A DNA stretch of 52,138 nucleotides from Pseudomonadota bacterium (GCA_021805565.1 JAJZFA010000053.1:1-52138), one strand, 5' to 3'. Numbered from the stretch's first letter, positions 1-8,041 are shown. Program-made: numbers and translations. Notes: generated from the sequence alone by a model not told the origin.

Positions 1-2
1 CC

Positions 3-56
3 TGGCTCTACATCGCCAGCGTCAAGCTGATGTCGCGGCGGCTCGCCCGGGCGTGA
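3..56 (+). CDS. C-terminal end of a probable IS5-type transposase (partial)
   Basis: Only the last 17 codons lie in the window, so this is a fragment cut by the window edge. The tail reads WLYIASVKLMSRRLARA and then stops. It resembles the C-terminus of IS5-family DDE transposases, which often end in an ...ASxxLMxRRL... helix. No catalytic residue is visible, so the assignment rests on this tail and on the context. About 70 bp of non-coding sequence follows, then hairpin repeats begin at a CTTAG motif, as would fit an insertion-sequence right end. It could instead be the tail of an unrelated protein. Confidence 0.4.
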   Translation, partial: WLYIASVKLMSRRLARA

Positions 57-125
57 GGCGACGAAATGGTGCAAACTTCGAGCTTTTCAGCGCCAGCACA
101 TTGCAGGACCGATTCGAGTCAGACT

Positions 126-175
126 CTTAGGGCAGCGCCGGCAACATGTGCGTCGGCACGTCGGTAAAGCTGCCC
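126..175 (+). repeat. Hairpin repeat copy R1
   Basis: A stem-loop repeat in canonical orientation. The outer arms GGGCAGC (130-136) and GCTGCCC (169-175) pair perfectly. The inner arms GCCGGC (137-142) and GTCGGT (160-165) pair with two G-U pairs. An AAA bulge sits at 166-168 and a small GTGC/GCAC hairpin forms the tip. R1 is 76 bp from the next copy, and a palindrome CTAAGGG-CTTG-CCCTTAG (189-206) lies between them. Relatives are at 206, 2679, 2728, 33782 and 49968. Confidence 0.8.
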
Positions 176-205
176 GCACAAATAATGACTAAGGGCTTGC
201 CCTTA

Positions 206-252
206 GGGCAGCGCCGGCAACATGTGCGTCGGCACGCCGGCAAAATTCGCCC
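206..252 (+). repeat. Hairpin repeat copy R2
   Basis: A second tandem copy. The 5' arm and tip are identical to R1 over about 35 bp. The inner stem is a perfect GCCGGC/GCCGGC (213-218, 236-241) and the AAA bulge is kept at 242-244. The outer 3' arm has decayed, so only GGGC/GCCC pair. The copy ends 26 bp before the amidohydrolase start codon and will lie in that gene's leader if transcription starts upstream. Confidence 0.75.
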
Positions 253-278
253 CGCACGCCAGCCGAAACGGAACGCCA

Positions 279-1343
279 ATGCCAGAACCGAACAACCGCT
301 ATGGCCTGACCGCGGCGCGGACCCATAGCCAGCCCGACCGAACCTGGACGGCCGGGCAGGCCATGGACTGCCACTCCCACGTGCTGGTGCCAGCAGCCAG
401 CGACTACGTCCGTCCATTTCTAACGCCCGATCCGCGCACCGCCGTTTATACCGAGGAAACCCGCATTCTGGGCCAACGCCAGGAACAAGACCGGACACCG
501 AACCTTACCGATCTGGCGCTCCGGCTGCGCGACTACGACGCGATGGGGTTGCACGGTCAGATCGTCAGTCCCGCCCCTGGCCAGTGCGACTACGACGTGC
601 CGCCCGAGGCCGCTATTCGCGCGGTGCGGCTCATTAACGAAGGGATCGCGGCGATCGCGGCTCAGGCCCCCGACCGTATCCTGGCGGCGTTGGGAACAGT
701 TCCGCTGCGGGCCGGCGGCGCCGAAGCGGCGGCGGAGTTGGACTACGCGATGCGCACCCTGGGTTTGAAAGGCGTTGAAGTGCTGGCGCATGTCGGCGAC
801 CGGGAATTGTCGGACCCGGACTTCGAGCCATTCTGGGCGAAGGCCGAGGCGCTGGGCGCGGTGGTGTTCATTCACCCGAACGGGTTCACCGAACCGAGGC
901 GTTTCGCCCGGTACTATTTCAGCAACGTCATCGGCAATCCGCTGGACACCGCGATCGCCCTGCATAACCTGATTACAGATGGGATACTGGAACGGTATCC
1001 CCGCCTGAAAATCCTCGCCGCACATGGCGGCGGCTTTTTGCCGGCCTACGCAGGCCGGATGGATCATGCCTGGGGCGCCCGGAGCGATGCGCGCGGCACG
1101 CTGCCGAAACCGCCAAGCTTCTATTTGAAGAAAATCTACCTCGATACGATCGTTTTTACGTCCAATCAGCTCGAATCCCTCGTCGAATTGTCTGGAGCGG
1201 ATAAAATTTTACTCGGCACCGACTATCCCTACGACATGGGCGAGTACGATCCGCTCGGGCATATCGCATCGGTCGCGTCGTTTGGCGATGCGGAACGCGC
1301 AGCCATCGCAGGGGGAAATGCGCGCACGCTATTCGGGATATGA
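279..1343 (+). CDS. Amidohydrolase-2 family (ACMSD-like) metal-dependent hydrolase/decarboxylase
   Basis: A 354-residue protein of the amidohydrolase-2 family, which includes aminocarboxymuconate-semialdehyde decarboxylase and related non-oxidative decarboxylases. The expected metal and catalytic residues are visible: the HxH pair at His32/His34 (DCHSH), His199 (HPNG), His249 (AAHGGG) and Asp315 (GTDYPYD). The spacing from His199 to His249 to Asp315 (50 and 66 residues) is close to that of ACMSD. The frame stays open upstream into repeat R2, where an ATG at 222 would give a repeat-derived N-terminus. I therefore prefer 279, although no strong Shine-Dalgarno is visible there. The substrate is unknown; an aromatic or cyclic acid is a family-based guess. 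The gene is convergent with the STAS gene. Confidence 0.85.
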   Translation: MPEPNNRYGLTAARTHSQPDRTWTAGQAMDCHSHVLVPAASDYVRPFLTPDPRTAVYTEETRILGQRQEQDRTPNLTDLALRLRDYDAMGLHGQIVSPAPGQCDYDVPPEAAIRAVRLINEGIAAIAAQAPDRILAALGTVPLRAGGAEAAAELDYAMRTLGLKGVEVLAHVGDRELSDPDFEPFWAKAEALGAVVFIHPNGFTEPRRFARYYFSNVIGNPLDTAIALHNLITDGILERYPRLKILAAHGGGFLPAYAGRMDHAWGARSDARGTLPKPPSFYLKKIYLDTIVFTSNQLESLVELSGADKILLGTDYPYDMGEYDPLGHIASVASFGDAERAAIAGGNARTLFGI

Positions 1344-1346
1344 CAT

Positions 1347-1375
1347 AAGGCGCCGCCTGCAACGGTGCGCGCCTT
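1347..1375. terminator. Hairpin between convergent genes
   Basis: A perfect 7-bp inverted repeat, AAGGCGC (1347-1353) and GCGCCTT (1369-1375), with a 15-base loop. It sits in the 41-bp gap between the stops of two convergent genes. There is no T-run on either side, so it may be a weak bidirectional terminator or only an RNA-stabilising structure. Confidence 0.4.
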
Positions 1376-1384
1376 GTAGGATGG

Positions 1385-2251
1385 CTATTGCGGTTTTCCG
1401 TCGGCTCGCTGGCTGACGACTACTTGCCCCAGACGACCCAGCGCGGCGGCGAACGCTTCGGCCACACCGGGTTTGGCGACGATGTTCCTGTCGTCTCCGT
1501 GACGCGCCATCGCCAGGGCAACGGACGGGCGAACACCGCTGAGCATGCACTCCGCGCCCATCAGGCGCGCAGCGGTGGCCGTTTGAATGATCTGTCCAGC
1601 GATGGCATCGTCAACATCCGGCACGTCGGTCAGGTCGATGATAACGACGACCGCTTCATGCCGGACGATGCTTTCCAGCAAATTTTCCATTGTGGGCCGA
1701 AAAGCACCGGACTCCGGCCGTCCAGTGAGCGCAAGCACCAGTATTCCCTGCCAAAGGCGCACCGCCGGGGTCCAGGCGTCCGTGTCGTCACCGTGCTGAC
1801 GGCGAATCAGTTCTTCTCGCGTTCGATGAAAATGCTCCATCATGTGCAACGCAATCGCATCCAGAAGTTCGCTAACCGTCAACGTATCGGCCGCGAGACG
1901 TTCCGGTTCGGACGCAAGAACGGCGCGCAGCCGAGCAAACAGCGGCGCCTTTAGCGAAAGCACAAACGTTGCCGTTTCTGTCGCGGTAAACCCCTGTAAC
2001 GCCCGTGACAACGAAATATCGGCCACGGTCTCGCGCAGCGGGCCGAACGCAGGGCTGTCCACGTCCGACAGATCCGACTGCCGGCAGGCACTCGCCAGAC
2101 GACTGACAATGGATTCGCATTGATCTTCCACTTCGGCGATCGCCAGTCTTGTGTCCCGCGACGCAATCGTCCGGCTGAGCCAATCGGACAGAATATGACC
2201 CGCCGACTCCGCGATAATGACCGGCAACCTGGGCGTCGGCGACTTAGCCAT
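1385..2251 (-). CDS. RsbR-like protein with C-terminal STAS domain
   Basis: A 288-residue protein. The N-terminal helical part (about 15-165) resembles the RsbR co-antagonist N-terminal domain. The C-terminal part (about 170-285) is a STAS domain with the signatures IIDLTDVPDVDDAIAGQ and LSGVRP. RsbR proteins build stressosomes with RsbS and RsbT and relay stress signals through Ser/Thr phosphorylation in the STAS domain. The position usually occupied by a phosphorylatable Thr, in the Val-Asp-Thr motif, is Asp215 here. No rsbS or rsbT is adjacent. The start at 2251 (MAKSP) follows an AGGA; an ATG at 2263 is an alternative. Upstream is a strongly AT-rich tract. It may be an orphan stressosome-type sensor. 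Confidence 0.75.
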   Translation of the reverse strand: MAKSPTPRLPVIIAESAGHILSDWLSRTIASRDTRLAIAEVEDQCESIVSRLASACRQSDLSDVDSPAFGPLRETVADISLSRALQGFTATETATFVLSLKAPLFARLRAVLASEPERLAADTLTVSELLDAIALHMMEHFHRTREELIRRQHGDDTDAWTPAVRLWQGILVLALTGRPESGAFRPTMENLLESIVRHEAVVVIIDLTDVPDVDDAIAGQIIQTATAARLMGAECMLSGVRPSVALAMARHGDDRNIVAKPGVAEAFAAALGRLGQVVVSQRADGKPQ

Positions 2252-2341
2252 GGCGGTATGCATCCTAAAAGCCGCAAAAAATATCGGTTTATGTTGAAAT
2301 ATTGCAGAGGCATTATGGTGATGTCGCTGGGTCAACGTCAA

Positions 2342-2440
2342 CGTCGATTCGCTTTAATTTTGTATATATATACGTATTATCTTATTTTTTACGTAAAACG
2401 TCTTTATTTAATGAAAAATATAAATTTTTATGAATATTGA
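2342..2440. other. AT-rich island with two perfect palindromes, in a 0.7-kb gene-free stretch
   Basis: About 100 bp that is markedly AT-rich beside GC-rich neighbours. It contains two perfect 12-bp palindromes, GTATATATATAC (2362-2373) and TTTTACGTAAAA (2387-2398), and several A/T runs. It lies about 90 bp upstream of the RsbR-like start, so a promoter or silencer-protein target is plausible. The rest of the gene-free stretch (2441 to 2967) holds repeat copies R3 and R4 and no ORF that looks coding. Confidence 0.6.
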
Positions 2441-2678
2441 CCTCTCCGTCCGAGTGGCGTCCAGGGCCCGCGGCGGGATCCATCTCACCCTTTTATGAAT
2501 GCCGGATCGAACACATCGTCAATCCTGTCGCGAGCGCCGGGTGGCTCGGAAGCGGCATGAACGTTCACAGCGGATTGGCGGGCTTTGGCGCTATCGCCGC
2601 CTGCGACCGAGTCTTGTCCTTGAACAAACGATCGATTCGGATCGCGGCGTCGAGCATGCCCTGATCCTTCCTTTCGGC

Positions 2679-2724
2679 GGGCAGCTTTATCGGCTTACTG
2701 GCGCATTTATGGCCGATGCTGCCC
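2679..2724 (-). repeat. Hairpin repeat copy R3 (inverted)
   Basis: The repeat in reverse orientation. The arm GGGCAGC (2679-2685), a TTT bulge (2686-2688) and ATCGGC (2689-2694) pair with the unbroken arm GCCGATGCTGCCC (2712-2724), giving 13 perfect pairs. The inner pair ATCGGC/GCCGAT differs from R1 and R4 at both positions of the affected pairs. R3 abuts R4 head to head. Confidence 0.8.
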
Positions 2725-2727
2725 TAA

Positions 2728-2842
2728 GGCAACGCTGGCAAATAAGTGCGTCAGCACGCCAGCAAAGTTGCCGTGCAAAACATAAGCTTAGGGCATACTC
2801 GACACTGCAATCCGAAGCGAAAATTGTTGGGCATGCCCTAAG
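2728..2842 (+). repeat. Hairpin repeat copy R4 with downstream palindrome
   Basis: The canonical unit has arms GGCAACGCTGGC (2728-2739) and GCCAGC-AAA-GTTGCC (2758-2772): 12 perfect pairs and the AAA bulge. After a short spacer comes a second inverted repeat, CTTAGGGCAT (2787-2796) and ATGCCCTAAG (2833-2842). Its interior resembles the reverse complement of the palindrome at 49902-49949, sharing an AGCGA..ATTGT.GGGCA core. The unit plus palindrome is about 120 bp and both ends carry a CCCTAAG motif. Confidence 0.75.
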
Positions 2843-2967
2843 CCGCATTGTCGCCAGCGGCCCTCCGCCAAAGCCCTCGATTCGGCCGCGAACAACGATT
2901 GACACAAGCATCCAGCACACGCACTCGAACGGTCTGGTCAATCGCCGTGGGCCGCCGCATCGCTACG

Positions 2968-4095
2968 CTACTCCGCGGCGAGCTTCTCCGCGTCAGCGGC
3001 CGCCTTCAGCGAAGCCGCCTTCGCCTCCACCAACTCCACGATATGATCGACCATGGACGCCCCATCGATCGTATGATCGGTCTTACCGGCGGCATAGATC
3101 ATGTGCCGTCCGTTGCCGCCGCCAGTTACGCCAATATCGGTCATCAGTGCCTCGCCCGGCCCGTTCACCACGCACCCGATAATCGACAACGTCAGCGGCG
3201 TTTCGATATGACCCAGCCGTTCCTCCAGCGTACGGACGGTTTCGATGACGTTGTACCCTTGCCGAGCACAGGACGGGCACGAGATGACCTTTACGCCGCG
3301 ATGCCGGATGCCCAGTGTTTTCAGCATGTCCCATCCGACGCGCACCTCTTCCGCCGGTTCGTCGGACAATGACACCCGGATCGTGTCGCCGATCCCGGCC
3401 CACAGCAGCGACCCCAGCCCGATCGACGATTTTACCGTCCCCATTCGCCGGCCGCCGGCCTCAGTGATGCCGATATGCAGTGGGTGGTCGCAAATTTCCG
3501 CCAATTGTTGATAAGCCGCGACCGCCAGGAATACGTCCGACGCCTTCACGCTGATCTTGAAGTCGTGAAAATCGTGCTGTTGCAGGATGTTGGCGTGATA
3601 CAATGCGCTTTCGACCAGAGCTTCTGGGTTGGGTTCGCCATATTTTTCCAGCAGATGCTTTTCCAGGGATCCGGCGTTGACCCCGATACGCATCGAACAA
3701 CCATGATCGCGGGCGGCCTTCACGACTTCCTTCACCCGCTCATCGCTGCCAATATTACCGGGATTGATGCGCAGGCAGGCGGCACCGCTGGCGGCGGCTT
3801 CCAGCGCGCGTTTGTAATGAAAATGAATGTCGGCGACGATCGGCACATCGACCTGCGCCACGATATCCTTCAGCGCCAAAGCGCTTTCCTGGTCGGGACA
3901 GGACACCCGGACGATATCCACGCCCGCCGCTTCGGCCAGCCGGATCTGTGCGACAGTCGCGGCCACGTCGGTGGTCAGCGTGTTGGTCATGGTCTGCACC
4001 GTGATCGGTGCACCGTCACCGACAGGAACCTTGCCGACATAAACCCGGCGGGACTTGCGCCGGACGATTTCCTGATAGGGGCGGTAGCTGCTCAT
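2968..4095 (-). CDS. ispG: 4-hydroxy-3-methylbut-2-en-1-yl diphosphate synthase (flavodoxin)
   Basis: A 375-residue cytosolic [4Fe-4S] enzyme of the MEP isoprenoid pathway. It converts 2-C-methyl-erythritol 2,4-cyclodiphosphate to HMBPP. The three cluster cysteines are visible at Cys273 and Cys276 (SCPSCARQG) and Cys308 (GCVVNGPGE), followed by the conserved NGPGEA loop. The N-terminal TIM-barrel motifs ([20 protein letters not shown]) are intact, and the length matches the short bacterial form. The start at 4095 has an AAGGAG seven bases upstream; an ATG 30 bases further out lacks one. The next gene upstream on the same strand is the rodZ-like gene, with a gap of about 90 bp. Confidence 0.97.
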   Translation of the reverse strand: MSSYRPYQEIVRRKSRRVYVGKVPVGDGAPITVQTMTNTLTTDVAATVAQIRLAEAAGVDIVRVSCPDQESALALKDIVAQVDVPIVADIHFHYKRALEAAASGAACLRINPGNIGSDERVKEVVKAARDHGCSMRIGVNAGSLEKHLLEKYGEPNPEALVESALYHANILQQHDFHDFKISVKASDVFLAVAAYQQLAEICDHPLHIGITEAGGRRMGTVKSSIGLGSLLWAGIGDTIRVSLSDEPAEEVRVGWDMLKTLGIRHRGVKVISCPSCARQGYNVIETVRTLEERLGHIETPLTLSIIGCVVNGPGEALMTDIGVTGGGNGRHMIYAAGKTDHTIDGASMVDHIVELVEAKAASLKAAADAEKLAAE

Positions 4096-4185
4096 GTGAG
4101 TCTCCTTCTTCGCGAATGCGCACACGGCACCGCCGTGTCCGCTTCGCGGGACGAACCCTAGTATGGGGTCTTCAACGACGATCCG

Positions 4186-5229
4186 CTACTGGTGCGGGCG
4201 CGCCGACACCGATTGCGGCGCGGCCGCCGCGATCGCCAACTTGCCGTCCCTGATCTGGTCCGGGTCCAACGGCAAATCCCGCCTGACCGCCCCCGATCCG
4301 CCAAGGCTGGCAGTTGTCGCGCCGTCCACCAGGATTTCGGTCCCCCCGGCGTTCCCAGTAGTGAGCAGCAGATCTGTCCGAACTGGCACCGGCCAGGTGT
4401 CCCCCGCTTTCAACGTACGGTTCACCAAGACCGTGCCAGCATGATCCTTGACCAAAATCCAGGCGTCCGCACTCGCACGCAAAACCATCCGGACAGCGTC
4501 CGGACTGGACAAGCCAGGACTGGACATTGACGGACTGGGCATGGCCGAACTGGGCATGGCCGAACTGGGCATGGCCGAACTGGACATGGCCGGAGCCGGC
4601 ACAGTGGGAACCGCCGGTTCATAGGCCGCCGGACGATCGATCTGCGCGGCGGCGGCCGATATCGGTGATATCGAAACAACCGGAGGCGCCTGATTGGCGA
4701 GTATGCCGGCCGGCGGCTGGCCGGACACAATGATGCGCGGTACACCGGTATCGGCGGCCGCGACAGGCGCCTTCGGCAAAGCCTGCTCCGCCAGCGGAGC
4801 CAGACGTTCGGGAATCGCGGTTACGGTTTCAGCCGGCAGCCGCCCCTCCGCGGACAGCCGATACCATCCGGCATACGCTCCGGCAACCAAAACCAGCCCC
4901 AACAGCATCACCGCACCCGCCGGCATCCCTCGTTCGGGCATCGGAACCGGAAAGACCAGTTCGGTGCGACGGCTGAACGCGGCTGCTTCCGTCTTGAAAC
5001 GACGAACCATTTCTTCCGCATCCAGGCCAATCGCACTGGCATACGTACGGACAAAGGCCAGCGCATAGGCGTTGCCGGGTAGCAATGAAATCCGCCCTTC
5101 CTCCAGCGCCTCAAGATGCGGAAGACGGATGCGAAGGGTTAGCGCAACATCCTGCAACGACATACCCAAGCGTTCTCGGGCAGCCCTGAGATCGGCACCG
5201 GCCCGCTCAGCCGCAGGCGGGTCCGTCAT
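4186..5229 (-). CDS. RodZ-like helix-turn-helix membrane protein (DUF4115)
   Basis: A 347-residue protein with the RodZ layout. A cytoplasmic HTH of the Cro/CI type spans about residues 11-80 (ADLRAARERLGMSLQDVA). One transmembrane helix is at about 103-122 (AGAVMLLGLVLVAGAYAGWY). A Pro/Ser/Ala-rich periplasmic linker leads to a C-terminal DUF4115 beta domain (about 245-335: SADAWILVKD, AGDTWPV). RodZ anchors MreB and sets rod shape. The linker carries a run of SSAMP pentapeptides encoded by 15-bp tandem repeats, which probably vary between strains. The start at 5229 (MTDPP) is preferred; ATG 5253 is a possible alternative. The symbol is withheld because HTH-DUF4115 proteins differ widely. 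Confidence 0.8.
   Translation of the reverse strand: MTDPPAAERAGADLRAARERLGMSLQDVALTLRIRLPHLEALEEGRISLLPGNAYALAFVRTYASAIGLDAEEMVRRFKTEAAAFSRRTELVFPVPMPERGMPAGAVMLLGLVLVAGAYAGWYRLSAEGRLPAETVTAIPERLAPLAEQALPKAPVAAADTGVPRIIVSGQPPAGILANQAPPVVSISPISAAAAQIDRPAAYEPAVPTVPAPAMSSSAMPSSAMPSSAMPSPSMSSPGLSSPDAVRMVLRASADAWILVKDHAGTVLVNRTLKAGDTWPVPVRTDLLLTTGNAGGTEILVDGATTASLGGSGAVRRDLPLDPDQIRDGKLAIAAAAPQSVSARPHQ
4496..4600 (-). repeat. 15-bp tandem repeat in the rodZ-like linker
   Basis: Seven consecutive 15-bp units. The central ones read ATGGCCGAACTGGGC on the plus strand and are nearly identical; the outer ones are degenerate. They encode about seven pentapeptides of the SSAMP type. The unit length keeps the reading frame, so gains or losses would only lengthen or shorten the linker. 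Confidence 0.85.
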
Positions 5230-5401
5230 CAACCCTGTGACGGTTGATATCATGACCTGACTTTCAACCAGTTCCAACCTGCGTCCCTGCAGCACTGGCA
5301 GCCCCGTTCCCGATCCAGCTACTGATGGAAAAATCCCGCCGTTTCTCCGTTACGAGACCGGCAAAATGCTTCTAAACCACGCCGCTCATTTTTCCAACGG
5401 C

Positions 5402-5464
5402 TTAAAAGGTCTCATTGTCCGGTTCGCGCGACCGATCGGCGATATCGGCGTGGCGTTGCTCCAT
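5402..5464 (-). CDS. Candidate 20-residue micro-ORF between ptsP and the rodZ-like gene
   Basis: A 20-codon frame beginning MEQRHADIADRS and ending DNETF. It has an unusually good ribosome site: AGGAGG at 5473-5478, eight bases before the ATG. The ATG lies 26 bp past the ptsP stop, on the same strand, in the 260-bp gap before the rodZ-like gene. The peptide is hydrophilic with no signal or membrane segment. It could be a small protein, a leader peptide for the downstream gene, or the remains of a longer gene, because other frames stay open for some distance beyond its stop. I recognise no family. Confidence 0.35.
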   Translation of the reverse strand: MEQRHADIADRSREPDNETF

Positions 5465-5490
5465 GGTAACATCCTCCTGGAGCGCGCCCA

Positions 5491-7713
5491 TCAGACTAAA
5501 ATCCCTTGCTCCCGCGCCCAGACCGCAACCGGCTCACGCAACCCGAAGCCTCCGCCGCGGCGAATCGCCGCCAGTACCGGGCGGAACGATCGCAAATCGA
5601 CCCGCGCGAACATGGCCTTAATCGGCAGGATTCCGGCCGCCGGCATCGACAGGGTCGTGACACCCAGGGCCACCAACACAAGCGCATCCAGAGGGCGCGA
5701 CGCGGCTTCTCCGCACACCGAAACCGAAACGCCCGTTATGTGCGCCGAACCCACCAGTTGTTCGATCAGATCCAGCACCGGTTGCGACAAAAAATCGTAA
5801 CGGTCGTAGAGCGAGGGCGTGCCGCGATCCGCCGCGAACAGAAATTGTAACAAATCGTTGGACCCGACCGAGATGAAGTCGGCCACTTTCAACAGCTCCG
5901 GTAGTTGCCACATCAGGGCCGGCACCTCCAGCATTGTGCCGATCCGCAACGTCGCCGGCGCCGGACGAACCCGTTTCGCCTCCGCCAGCAACAGCGAGCG
6001 GGCGGCACGGAATTCCGCCACGGTCGCCACCATCGGGAACATCACCGACAGGGCGCGCCCGCCGGCGGCCAGCAGCAAGGCCCGCAACTGCCGGCGCAGC
6101 AAGGCAGGCCGATCCAAGCCGACGCGGAGCGACCGCCAGCCCATCGCCGGGTTTTCTTCCGCCGAAACCATGCCCGGCAGCAGTTTATCCGCGCCCAGAT
6201 CCAAGGTCCGGAACAATACCGGCTTATCCCCCGCCTCATCGAGTACGCGGGCATAAATCGCAGCCTGTTCCGCGACATCGGCGACCGATCCGCGCGCCAA
6301 CATGGCGATTTCCGTGCGGAACAGGCCAATGCCATCGGCGCCGGTACGAGCGAGTTGCGGCAATTCCAGACCGAGGCCGATATTCAGCATCAGCTTCAGC
6401 GGCACGCCGTCGGCCGAGGCCGCGGGCCGATCCCGCCATACCGCCAGATCGGCGTATTTCGCGCTTCGGGCCTCGCGCGCCCTTATATAAGCGTGAACAA
6501 CCTCGGTTTCCGGTCGCAGGATGAACTGACCGTCATCCGCGTCGATTACCGCGTCGTCGCCTTGTTCGGCGCTGTCTAGCATGCCGCGGAGCCCGCCGAT
6601 CGCGGGGATACCCAGCGCCCGAGCCAGAATGGCGGCGTGGCCGGACGGGCTGGCTTCCTCGATCGCCACTCCGCCGATACCCCTTGCATGCCAATCCAGC
6701 AGTTCGGCCGGTCCAAGGCGACGAGCCAACAGAATAGCGCCGGCGGGGACAGGAACCGGCGCTGCGTCTCCGGTCAGGGCGGTCAGCAGACGGTTCGCCA
6801 GATCCTCCACATCGGCAAGGCGCTCCCGCAGATAAGGGTCGCCGATCCGGCGCATCCGATCGTGCAGTTCGCTGGCGACACGCTGCACCGCGGCTTCGGC
6901 TGTCGTGCCGCCCCGGATGACATCGCCGGCTCGGCGCAGCCAGCCGGCATCGGATGCCACCAGACGATAAGCCTCCAATACGTCCCGCGAGGCAGTGACA
7001 TCCGCCAGGCCCCCGTTACTGGGAACGCCCGCGAACAAATCGTCCAGCCCGCGCTGCATGCGATCCACCGCCTGGTCCAGGCGGATTTGTTCGGCTTTGG
7101 GATCGTCGGCCAACAGCCTGATCGCAGGCCGGCCCGTCCGCAGCAAAACAACCGGCCCGGCGGCGATACCGCCCATCAACGACGTGCCCGAGAAAACGCG
7201 AGGAACCGTAGCGCCCAGCCCATCCGGCGAACCATCGGTCGCGCCGCTGCCAGACAGCACCTCGGCGACCAGCATGGCAACGGTTTCGAGGTCATCGACC
7301 TCGGCATCGGTGAAATTGCGCGGCGTCCGGTTTTGCACCGCCAGAACGCCCAACGTGCGTCCCGAACGGCGCACCGGAATGGCCAGCATGGACGCGAACG
7401 GCTCCTCGCCGGTTTCCGGACGATAGGCAAACGCTGGATGATTTTGCGCATCCGGCAGATTCATGACCGAACCCTTGGCCGCGCACAGGCCGACGATGCC
7501 TTCCCCGACGCGCAGCCGTGTGTGACCGATCGCGTCGGCTTTCAACCCTTCCGTGGCCGCCAGTTCCAGGATATCGCCTGGCCGTTGCACGTAAACCGAA
7601 CAGACTTCGCTCACCAGTTCGGAAGCAACAAGCCGGACCAACGCGGACAACGGCGCCGACCCATCGGCGCGCAGGCTGCGTAGCCGGGACAGCAGGCGCC
7701 TAGGTTCGCTCAT
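5491..7713 (-). CDS. ptsP: Phosphoenolpyruvate-protein phosphotransferase, nitrogen PTS (EI-Ntr)
   Basis: A 740-residue cytosolic enzyme that takes phosphate from PEP and starts the regulatory nitrogen phosphotransfer chain (EI-Ntr to NPr to EIIA-Ntr). Domains in order: an N-terminal GAF domain (about 20-165), which distinguishes it from the sugar-PTS enzyme I; the PEP-utiliser N-terminal and swivelling phosphohistidine domains with the active His359 in ASPSGHAAILAR; and a PEP-binding TIM barrel with LFRTEI, SVGSNDLLQFLFAADR and the C-terminal active-site cysteine loop (VCGEAAS). The His position and length match E. coli PtsP. No NPr or EIIA-Ntr gene is in the window. Confidence 0.95.
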   Translation of the reverse strand: MSEPRRLLSRLRSLRADGSAPLSALVRLVASELVSEVCSVYVQRPGDILELAATEGLKADAIGHTRLRVGEGIVGLCAAKGSVMNLPDAQNHPAFAYRPETGEEPFASMLAIPVRRSGRTLGVLAVQNRTPRNFTDAEVDDLETVAMLVAEVLSGSGATDGSPDGLGATVPRVFSGTSLMGGIAAGPVVLLRTGRPAIRLLADDPKAEQIRLDQAVDRMQRGLDDLFAGVPSNGGLADVTASRDVLEAYRLVASDAGWLRRAGDVIRGGTTAEAAVQRVASELHDRMRRIGDPYLRERLADVEDLANRLLTALTGDAAPVPVPAGAILLARRLGPAELLDWHARGIGGVAIEEASPSGHAAILARALGIPAIGGLRGMLDSAEQGDDAVIDADDGQFILRPETEVVHAYIRAREARSAKYADLAVWRDRPAASADGVPLKLMLNIGLGLELPQLARTGADGIGLFRTEIAMLARGSVADVAEQAAIYARVLDEAGDKPVLFRTLDLGADKLLPGMVSAEENPAMGWRSLRVGLDRPALLRRQLRALLLAAGGRALSVMFPMVATVAEFRAARSLLLAEAKRVRPAPATLRIGTMLEVPALMWQLPELLKVADFISVGSNDLLQFLFAADRGTPSLYDRYDFLSQPVLDLIEQLVGSAHITGVSVSVCGEAASRPLDALVLVALGVTTLSMPAAGILPIKAMFARVDLRSFRPVLAAIRRGGGFGLREPVAVWAREQGILV

Positions 7714-8041
7714 GGGCTCGCTTGGATACAGCCCAACTGTTCATGCTGCTGCCGTCTTTCTGCTTCCACGTCCGTCGCATACAGGGGCGGCATGGCGGAA
7801 ACATGGCGAATGTCCCGGCGTTGGCGTGCGAACATAAACGTCCCAAAGAAAAAACCGTACATAGCCAGCGGGCTTTCCGCATGGGTTATGATCGGTCCTG
7901 GCCAGGCGATCCCCGGCCCTCCCTCGCTTCAGCGCCCCAATCGTTGGCCGCCGCACTGAGTCCGCCAATGGCACGCAGGGGACTTTATGCTCCGCACGCT
8001 CCCAGTCCAGATTTGGCGACATACAAACGGGCGAAATGTGC
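7714..8041. other. Gap between rne and ptsP, no gene seen
   Basis: 328 bp between the rne stop and the ptsP start, both on the minus strand. Open frames here look non-coding. On the minus strand there is a T-rich run at about 7848-7855, preceded by only 4-bp stems, which is too weak to call a terminator. The ptsP promoter presumably lies here but I cannot place it. Confidence 0.5.

Noticed and set aside
126-252. CRISPR-like direct repeats
   Set aside because: Only two units, with internal palindromes filling most of the repeat, no uniform spacers and no cas genes nearby.
7838-7870. Intrinsic terminator for rne
   Set aside because: There is a T-rich run on the minus strand but only 4-bp stems before it, and it lies about 200 bp past the stop.
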